Positions 56,204 to 64,000 of a stretch of DNA of 64,000 nucleotides are shown here, in pieces. Numbering within the stretch: the stretch's first letter is position 1; each line of letters begins with the position of its first letter. Made by a program: the position numbers and the translations under genes. The notes beneath the pieces are model-generated. The model searched no databases, had not been told where the DNA came from, and worked only from the letters and a program-made list of their open reading frames with translations. Source of the DNA: Lepus europaeus (taxonomy: Eukaryota; Chordata; Mammalia; Lagomorpha; Leporidae); the NCBI RefSeq assembly GCF_033115175.1, contig NC_084827.1:63301201-63365200 (forward strand). Direction: 5' to 3'.

Positions 56204-57250
56204 CCACTGTTGGTGGGAATGTAAACTGGTGCAGCCACTGTGGAAGACAGTATGGCAATACCTCAGAAATTTGAATGTAGACCTACCTTATGACCCAGTC
56301 ATCCTACTCCTGGGAATTTACACAAAGGAGATGAAATCAGCATATGAAAGAGTCATTTGGGGGCCAACGCTGTGGCCTAGAGGGTAAAGCTGCCTCCTGC
56401 AGTGCCAGCATTCCATATGGGCTTCAGTTTGAGTCCCGGCTGCTCCACTTCTGATCCAGCTCTCTGCTGTGGCCTGGGAAAGCACTAGGAGATGTCCCAA
56501 GTTCTTGAGCCCCTGCACTCACATGGAAGACCTGGCCATTGCGGATGAACCAGCTGATGGAAGACCTCTCTCTCTTTCTCAGTCTCTCTCTGTCTCTCTC
56601 TCTGCCTCTCCTTCTCTCTCTGTGTAACTCTAACTTTCAAATAAATAAATATTTTTTTAAAAAAAGAGTTATCTATAGCCCCATGTTCATTGCAGCACAA
56701 TTCACAATAGCTCAGATATGAAATCAACCCAGATGTCCATCAACTGTTGACTGGATAAAGAAATTATGGTATATATACACCCTGGAGTACTACTCAGCTG
56801 TAAAAAAAAAAATGAAATCCTGTCTTTTGCATCAAGATGGATGCACTGGAAACCATTATACTTCGTGAAATAAGCCAGTCTCCAAAAGACAGATATCATG
56901 TGTTTTCCCTGATCCGAGGTAACTAATAGAGTACCTGACATGTACTGTTGGAGTGAAATAGACATTTTGAGATTCGATGATTATTTATAGTCCTTGTCTC
57001 TTCCATTGAGTTTTAGTTTTTTTCTTGATACTACTTGTTGAACTCTTTCACTAAGTGTAGGGTTAACTATATGATCATTAAGGAAACTGAAAATAGGTCT
57101 TAGTAAAAATTTAGAGTGGGAATGGGAGAGGGAGGAGGAGGAAGGGGTGGAGCGTGGTGGTGGTGGGGAAGTGTCAGTATGTTCCTAAATCTGAATATAT
57201 GAAAAACATGAAACTTATGATAACTTAAATCAAAATTAAAAATAAATAAA
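56204..57250 (+). mobile_element. L1 3' end, sense
   Basis: ACTGTTGGTGGGAATGTAAA, ATGACCCAGTCATCCTACTC and TCCATCAACTGTTGACTGG mark the ORF2 end. A G-rich tract (57116-57170) and an A-rich tail end the element. A SINE splits it at 56360-56666. Confidence 0.82.
56360..56666 (+). repeat. C-type SINE in L1
   Basis: Plus copy from GGGGCCAACGCTGTGGCC to AAATAAATAAATATTTT. AAGAGT-containing sequence on both sides may be the target duplication. Confidence 0.85.
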
Positions 57251-57875
57251 TAGAAAAAAGATTTTATTTAGTATAAAGATAATGGATTTCATGTATTTCA
57301 TACGTACAATTCTAAGAAGGTAGCCATAATTGCTTCCTTTTTTCTTTCCCTCAAACCTTCTTTTTTCTTCTTTTACTTTTGGAATAATTTTTTTTTTTTT
57401 GTATTTCACATATATAGTTTTAAACTTTGCTCATTTTACTTCGGTTGTTTTTTTTTTGTTGTTGTTGTTCAGTTGTAGGAATTCTTTGTATATTCTCCAT
57501 ATCAATATCTTAGATACAGGATTCATAAATATTTTCTCTCAGTCTGCGGATTCTTTCCATTCTTTTGATTGTATCTGTTGATGCACCAAAAATTTTACTG
57601 TTGATGAAGTCCAATTTATCTGCTTCTTTGTTTTGTTGTCATATTTAAGCAGTTATTGCCAAATCTAAATCATAAAGATTTTTCTTTATTTTCTTCTAAT
57701 AATTTTATGGATTTTGGTCTTTGACCCATTTTGAATTATTTTTTTTTTGATGTAGCATAAGATAATGGTCCAATCTGATTCTTTTCATGTGGATATCTAG
57801 TTTTCCTAGCACAAGCTGGTAAAAGGTTCTCTTCTCCCCATGCAATGTTCTTGACACTCTTGCAGAAATTTGTTG

Positions 57876-58172
57876 AGGCTAAGCATTTGGTTTAGCCATT
57901 AATGTACTGGTTAAGAAGCCTGAATTCCATATCTAAATGCCAGAGTTCGAGTCTTGGCTCCACTCCTGATTCCAGCTTCCTGCTAATACACACCCTAGGA
58001 AGCAGCAGGAGATGATGACTCACATAGCTGGATTTCTGCCACCCACGGGGGAGACCAGGATGGAGCTCCTGGCTCCTGTCTTTGCTTTGGCCCAGCCCTG
58101 GCTGTTGTGAGCATTTGGGGAGTGAACTAGCAAATGGGAACTCTCTCTCTCTCTCTCTATCTCTCTCTATCT
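57876..58172 (+). repeat. Old C-type SINE
   Basis: Plus copy with head GAGGCTAAGCATTTGGTTTA and a CT tract with TAT interruptions. It lacks a clear A-tail. Confidence 0.72.
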
Positions 58173-58197
58173 TTGAGGAGGTCTGGTGTTCATTCTT

Positions 58198-58510
58198 TTA
58201 TTATTATTATTATTTGGAAGGCAGAGTTACAGAGAGAGAGAGAGCGCAAGCACAATTGAGATCTTCCATCGTTAATTCACTCCCCAAATAGCCATAATGG
58301 CTGGGACTGGACCAGACTGAAGCTAGGAGTCAGGAGCTTTGCCCAGGTCTCCCATGTGGGTGGCAGGGGCCCAAACACTTGGGCCATCTTCTGCTGCTTT
58401 CCCAGGCACATTAGCAGGGAGCTGGATCAGAAGTGAAGCATCCAGGACTTGAACTAGAGCCCATGCAGGATGCATGCCTTGCAGGTGGCTTAACCAGTTT
58501 TACCACCTGA
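58198..58510 (-). repeat. C-type SINE with TTA tail and TSD
   Basis: TGTTCATTCTT at 58187-58197 and 58511-58521 is the target duplication. The left end is a TTATTA run. Confidence 0.87.
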
Positions 58511-58661
58511 TGTTCATTCTTATTTAAATGTTTGGTATAATTCACTGGTGAAGTCATTTCCTTCTGGGCTTCTCTTTTTTGGGAGGTTTTTGGTACCTGA
58601 TCTAATTTCCCTATTTTTTTTTATAGTTCTACTCAGATTTTCTAATATGTCTTGCACTGTT

Positions 58662-59017
58662 TTTTTAAAATTTATTTTATTTTATTGACAGGCAGAGTGG
58701 ACAGCAAGAGAGAGAGAGACAGAGAGAAAGGTCTTCCTTTTGCCATTGGTTCACCCTCCAATGGCTGCTGCGGCCGGTGCGCTGTAGCCGGCGCACCGCA
58801 CTGATCCGAAGCCAGGAGCCAGGTGCTTATCCTGGTCTCCCATGCGGGTGCAGGGCCCAAGAAATTGCGCCATCCTCCACTGCACTTCCAGGCCACAGCA
58901 GAGAGCTGGCCTGGAAGAGGGGCAACCGGGACAGAATCTGGTGCCCCGACTGGGACTAGAACCCAGTGTGCCGGTGCCGCAGGCAGAGGATTAGCCTATT
59001 GAGCCGCGGCGCTGGCC
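58662..59017 (-). repeat. Young C-type SINE
   Basis: GACAGGCAGAGTGGACAGC start and GAGCCGCGGCGCTGGCC head. TGCACTG at 58653-58659 and 59018-59024 is the target duplication. Confidence 0.9.
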
Positions 59018-59076
59018 TGCACTGGTTTTGTGCGCAAATTTGTCCATTTCATCCAAGTTATCCAATGTATTGATTT

Positions 59077-59403
59077 TTTTAAAAAAAGATTTATTTATTT
59101 ATTTGAAAGTCAGAGTTATAAAGAGAGGAGAGGCAGAGAGAGAGGTCTTCTATCCACTGGTTCACTCCCCAAATGGCCGCAACGGCCAGAGCTGCACCAA
59201 TCTGGAGCCAGGAGCCCGGAGCTTCTTTTGGATCTCCCCATGTGGGTGCAGGGGCCCAAAGACTTGGGCTATCTTCTACTGCTTTCCCAGGCCGTAGCAG
59301 AGAGCTGGATCAGAAGTGGAGCAGCCAGGACTCGAATCGGCGCCCATATGGAATGCCAACACCGCAGGCGGTGGCTTTACCCACTACACCACAGCGCTGG
59401 CAC
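59077..59403 (-). repeat. C-type SINE
   Basis: Well-preserved minus copy from TTTTTTAAAAAAAGATTTA to CACAGCGCTGGCACC. Confidence 0.87.
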
Positions 59404-59892
59404 CTGTGTTGACTTGTAATTGTCCATCACAAGAGTATCCTCTTACATTATTGTGTATTTCTTTATAATCAGTCGCAACGTCTCTTATTTCTTTTCCTAT
59501 TTTAGTAGTTTAAGAATCCTCTCTTTTTGCTTAGTGAATGTAGCTAAAGCTTTGTTAGTATTATTGACTATTTTCCCCCAAGAACAGAGTTTTGGTTCAA
59601 TTTTCTCTCTTGTTTTCCTGCTCTCTGCTTATCTCCACTCTGATCTTAGTTATTGTCATCCTTCTGCTGGAGTTTGGTTTGTTCTTCTGTAAAGTCTACA
59701 ACAGAGTACTGATTTCTGCTCTTTTTTTTTTTTTTAGTGCAGGCATTTAAAGTTACACAATTATGTCTTAGTCTCACTTTCATTATACTTGTAAGCTTTG
59801 GTACGTCGTGTTGCCACTTTCCTTAGTCTCCAGGACTTTTTCTTTTTTCTGTAGTGACTCCATCTTTGATTTATTGGTTTCTCCTTCTCCTA

Positions 59893-59933
59893 GGAGAGGT
59901 AGAAAGGGAGAGAGGGAGGGAGGGAGGGAGGGG

Positions 59934-59965
<32 letters not shown>

Positions 59966-60186
59966 CGCTTCACTCCTGAACTGGCTGCAACAGCCAGGGC
60001 TGAGTCAGGCCAAAGCCAGGAAGAAGCCAGGAGCTTCTTCCAGGTCTCCCACGCAGGTGGCAGGGTCCCAAACACTAGTGGGCAGCTGGATCTGCAGTGG
60101 AGCAACTGGGACACAAACCGGTGCCCGTGTGGTATGTTGGGGTCACAGCTGGTGGCTTTTCCACTAACGCCACAATGCTGGCCCCA
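59893..60186 (-). repeat. C-type SINE with GGGA/GA tract
   Basis: The purine part is a GGGAGGGAGGGA run followed by GA repeats (59908-59961). The head ends CACAATGCTGGCCCC. Confidence 0.78.
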
Positions 60187-60857
60187 TTTGCTCGGTTTTA
60201 CATAGGGCTATGTGTTTTCCTACTATTGAGTTGAGTTCCTCATACATTTAGGAAATTGATCCCTTATCAAATGTGTAGTTTGTTAATGTTTTCTCCATTC
60301 TGTAGGTGTTCTCTCCACTCTCTTGTTTGTTTCCCTTGAAGAACAGGTGCTTTTTAGTTTGGTGTGATCACATTTCTGTGTTTTAGGGTGTGTTGTCTTT
60401 GTTTTTGAAGACATACCAGTGTCATGGAGCTTTTCTCCTATGTTTTCTCAGAGCAGTTTCATAGTTTCAGGTTTTACATTTAAGTTTTTAATCCACTTGG
60501 AGTTGATATTTTGTATATGATGAGAGATTAGGGTCCAATTTCATTCTGCATGTGGATACCCCATTTTCCCGACATCATTTACTAAAAGACTGTCCTTACC
60601 ACATGGTGTGTTCTTGGCATCTTTGTCAAAAATTAGATGGCTGTAAATGTATGTATGTATTTCTGGGCTCTCTGTTCTGTCCCATTGACCTGTCCATCTG
60701 TTTTAATGCCAGTACAATGCTGATTTGGTTACTTAACTTTGTAGTATACTTTAAGTCAGGTAGTATGTTGCTTCCAGTTTTGTTCATTTTGCTTAGATTA
60801 CTCTGGCTACTCTGGGTCTTTTGTGGTTCCAGCCCAATTTTATGATTAAAACCAATT

Positions 60858-61187
60858 TTTATTCATTTATTTTTATTGATTTGAAAGGCGGAGATACAGA
60901 GAAAAGGAAGGTGAAAGGGAGTGAGGTCTCAGCTGTTGGCCTACTCCCCATATACCTGCAACAGCCAGGGCTGGACCAGGTCAAATCCAGGAGCTAGGAA
61001 CTCCTTCCAAGTCTCCCACAGGAGTGGCAGAGACCCAGGTACTTGAACCATCAGCCACTTCCTCCCAGGGTGCATATTATCAAGAATCTGGAATTGGCAG
61101 TGGAGCCAGAACGCAAATCCAGGAAGTCTGACATGGGACGTGGGTATCCCAAGTGGCATCTTAACTGCTTTGCCAAGTGCACCTCCC
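60858..61187 (-). repeat. Old C-type SINE
   Basis: Minus copy from TTTTTATTCATTTATTTTTA to TTTGCCAAGTGCACC. Confidence 0.73.
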
Positions 61188-61983
61188 TAATTTTAGTATT
61201 TATTTTCTATTTCTGTGAAGCATATCTTTGCTATTTTGATAAGAATTGCAGTGTTTGTAAATCACCTGGGACAATATGGATATTTTAACAATATTTATTC
61301 TTCCAATACAAGAACATAGAATATCTTTCCATTTCTTTGTGTTTTATTCCATCTCTTTCATCAGTATTTTATAATTTTAATATAAATGTCTTTTACCTCT
61401 TGGGTTAAGTGTATTACTGAGTTTTTTCCTAGCTATTGTAAATGAAACGTTTTCTTGATTTCTTTTTTACGAAGTTCACCATTAATGTATAGAAATGCTA
61501 CTGATTTTTGTATGTGAATCTTGTATTTTGCAACTTTATTGAATTCATTTATTAAATAAAATATTTTGGTGGTACCTTTAGGGTTTTCTATATATAAAGT
61601 TATATGCTTTGAGAACAGGGGCATTTTGACTTCTTTCTTTCCAGTCTGAATCCCCTTCATTTCTTTTTATCATCTAATTTGTCTGGCCAGGACTTCTAGT
61701 ACTATGTTGAAAAAAAGTGGCTGAAGGAGGCATTCTTGTTCCACATCTTACAGGAAAAGCTGTCATCGCCCCCTGAAGTAGGATGTTAGCTGTGGATTTG
61801 TCCTAGATGACCTTTATTGTGTTGATATATGTTCCTTCTGTACTGAATTTGTTCAGTCTTTTGACACAATTTTGTCAAATGTGTTTTTGGCATCTATTGA
61901 AATGGTTTTTGTTCCTCATTTTGTTAATGGGATAAACATCCTTGCATTCCTGGATGAACCTCATTTGACCACAGTGATTGATT

Positions 61984-62297
61984 TTTTTATTGTATTGATT
62001 TGAAAGGCAGAATTACAGAGAGAGAAAGGAGAGACAGAGAGATTTTCCATTTGTTAGTTCTCTCTGCAAATGGCTGCAATGGCCAGGGCTGGGCCAGGCA
62101 CAAGCCAGGGGCCCGCACATCCAGGTCTCCCACATGGATGGAGAGGCCCAGGGGCTTAAGCCATCTCCCACTGTGTTCTCAGGTGCATTATCAAGGAGCT
62201 GGATCAGAAGTGGAGCAGCCAGGACTCAAACCGGTGCCCATGTGGGATGCCGAGGTTGTAGGTGGTGGCTTAACCAGTTCAGCCACAATATAGTCCC
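61984..62297 (-). repeat. C-type SINE
   Basis: Minus copy from TTTTTTATTGTATTGATTTG to CAGCCACAATATAGTCCC. GTGATTGAT and GTGAATCAT flanks are only loosely alike. Confidence 0.78.
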
Positions 62298-62772
62298 TGG
62301 TGAATCATCTTTTAAAAGTGCTCTTGAATTTGGGTAGCTAGTATTTCATTGAGGATTTTTTTGCATCTATGTTAATTGTGGGTATTACCTTGTAGTCTTC
62401 TACTTTGATATGTCCTTGCTTGGTTTTGGTATCGGGATAATGCTGGCCTCGTAAGATGAGATTGGAAGTATTCCCTCACTTTTAGTTTTTTTGGAATAGC
62501 TTGCTATTAGTTCTATCTGCATTTGATAGAATTTAGTTGTAAAACCATCGGATCTGGGCTTTTCTTTGATGGGAGATACTTATTAATGCTTCTGTTTCCT
62601 CATTATTGGTTTGTTTGGATTTTCTAATCTTCATTTTTCAGTTTTGGTAGGTTGTTTGTCCATTTATTCTCCATCAGGTAGGGGTTTATATTTTATTCTA
62701 GGCTATCCAACTTATTATCTTATACTTGCTCATCATAGTCTCAAGCTCCTTTATATTTATGAGAGACCTACT

Positions 62773-63088
62773 GGGGCTGGCGCTGTGACGTAGTGGGTAA
62801 AACTGCCACCAGCAGTGCTGTCATCCCATATGGTTGTTGGTTTGAGTCCTGGCTGTTCCACTTCCAGCTCAGCGCCCTGTTTATGCACCTGGGAAAGCAG
62901 TGGAAGATGGCCCAAGTGCTTAGGCCCCTGTACCCTGCACTCATATGGAAGACCTTGTAGAAGGTCCTGCCTTCAGATTGGCCCAGCTCCAGCCACTGTG
63001 GTTATTTGGGGAGTGAACCAGTGGATGGAAGACCTCTGCCTCTCTGTAGCTCTGCCTTTCAAATAAATAAAAGAATCTAAAAAAAGAG
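62773..63088 (+). repeat. C-type SINE
   Basis: Plus copy from GGGGCTGGCGCTGTGACG to CTTTCAAATAAATAAAAG. Confidence 0.86.
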
Positions 63089-63792
63089 AAATATCTGCTG
63101 TAATATATCCTTTTGCGTCTCTGATATTATTTGCTTGAATCTTTTTTCCTAGTCTAGTTAAAGATTTGTCAATTTTATTTTTTCAAAGGATCAGTTCCTT
63201 CTGATGATGATCTTTGTGTTGTTTTTCTAGTCTCTATTTCATTTATTTCTGCTCTGGTCTTTTTTCTTTCCTTCTACTTAGAGTTGAGTTTATTCAAGTT
63301 CCATGAGGTGCAATGTTAGGTTATTTAATTGAGACTTTTTTTGCTTTTTGATGCAGGTGTTTATTACTGTAGACTAACTTCTTAGAACTACTTTTGTTAT
63401 CTACTGTAAGTTTTGATATGTTGTGTTTCAGTTTTTATTTGTCCCAATATGTCCCATGTATTTTCCAAAATTCCTCTTGTTATTGATTCCTAGTTTACAC
63501 CATTGTGGTCAGGAAGGAAACTTGGTATGATTTCAGTTTTCCAAGGCTTATTTTGTGGTGTAACATGCACTCTATTCTGGAGAATGTACCAGGTGCAGTT
63601 AAAAAAGAAGCTACATTTTGCAGTTGTTACATAGAATGTTCTAAAATATCTGTTAGGTTCATTTGGTCTACAGTGGAATTTTATTCTCATGTGTCTGTGT
63701 TGACTGTCCGGATGATCTGTTTATTGTTTGAAGGGGAGTATTGAAGTTCCCTCTACTATTATATTTCAATTTCTGTTTCCCTTTAGGTCTAT

Positions 63793-64000
63793 TTTTTTTA
63801 AAGATTTATTTACTTATTTGAAAGGCAGAGTTACAGAGAGGCAGAGGCAGAGAGGGGTCTTCTATCTGCTGGTTCATTCCCCAGATGGTCACAACAGCCA
63901 GAGCTGCGCCGATCCGAAGCCAGGAGCCAGGAGCTTCTTCTGGGTCTCCCACATGTGCAGGGGCCCAAGGACTTGGAACATCCTTTACTGCTTTCCCAGA
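63793..64000 (-). repeat. C-type SINE, cut by window end
   Basis: Minus copy beginning TTTTTTTAAAGATTTATTTAC. The tRNA-like head lies beyond the window. Confidence 0.85.

Larger units (their letters stand above)
57330..59892 (-). mobile_element. Old L1, antisense, heavily interrupted
   Basis: Blocks between SINEs read as one antisense L1: 3' part near 57465-57870 (AGTCTGCGGATTCTTTCC), then ORF2 pieces at 58521-58650 and 59403-59890. Order and orientation are consistent, with internal deletion. Confidence 0.65.
60187..63792 (-). mobile_element. Old L1 (3' end to ORF2 endonuclease side), antisense
   Basis: After removing three SINEs about 2.6 kb remains in consistent antisense order. It runs from the 3' region (60187-60500), through the ORF2 C-terminus (TCCCATTGACCTGTCCATC), then reverse transcriptase (GCTAGTATTTCATTGAGG), to the endonuclease side (CCATTGTGGTCAGGAAGG). 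Multiple disruptions make it inactive. Confidence 0.78.

Noticed and set aside
1..64000. CRISPR arrays, operons, phage or bacterial mobile systems
   Set aside because: Spliced gene structure, CpG-island promoter and mammalian SINE/LINE content rule out a prokaryotic reading. Regular repeats here are microsatellites or SINEs.
1..64000. Functional tRNA genes suggested by SINE heads with B-box-like sequence
   Set aside because: The tRNA-like segments belong to C-type SINEs, continue into SINE bodies and lack intact cloverleaf ends.

Overview
The window is mammalian nuclear DNA from a lagomorph, most likely a leporid such as the European rabbit (Oryctolagus cuniculus). The evidence is a dense load of tRNA-derived lagomorph C-type SINEs (about 70 copies or fragments), including a young subfamily with near-intact ends and clear target-site duplications (TSDs). 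There is also a lagomorph-like L1 3' end and older mammalian repeats (MIR, MaLR-type LTRs, old L1). No microbial-style genes, CRISPR arrays or operons are present. Family and subfamily names are by recognition only; no search was run.

One protein-coding gene is convincingly present: PLEKHB2 (evectin-2), on the + strand. A GC-rich CpG-island promoter at about 11.39-12.15 kb carries ZNF143-like, NRF1 and full CRE motifs within 60 bp. The non-coding first exon ends at 11636. Seven coding exons follow: 23030-23074, 27618-27770, 28989-29091, 35433-35472, 36915-37004, 41841-41949 and 43069 onward. Every junction is GT-AG and the phases join into 669 nt (222 codons plus stop). The product has an N-terminal PH domain, a Pro/Tyr-rich linker with a PPPY motif and a C-terminal hydrophobic anchor with a glycine zipper. 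The 3' UTR probably ends just after an ATTAAA at 45824.

Layout: 0-11 kb is repeat-rich intergenic DNA (SINEs, an L1 fragment with two nested young SINEs, MaLR-like LTRs). 11-46 kb is PLEKHB2 with introns full of SINEs. 46-54 kb is SINE-rich intergenic DNA with two fairly unique stretches. 54-64 kb is a pile of old L1 fragments with SINEs inserted.

I found no new multi-gene system. The most notable signals are: (1) a 125-bp perfect inverted repeat flanking the PLEKHB2 promoter and first exon; (2) a 180-bp, roughly 94% identical inverted repeat inside intron 4; (3) a young SINE carrying a 35-nt 3' transduction inside a 19-bp TSD; (4) splice variation signals in PLEKHB2 (a NAGNAG acceptor, an in-frame upstream extension, a possible short alternative 3' end); (5) two unrecognised open stretches on the minus strand.
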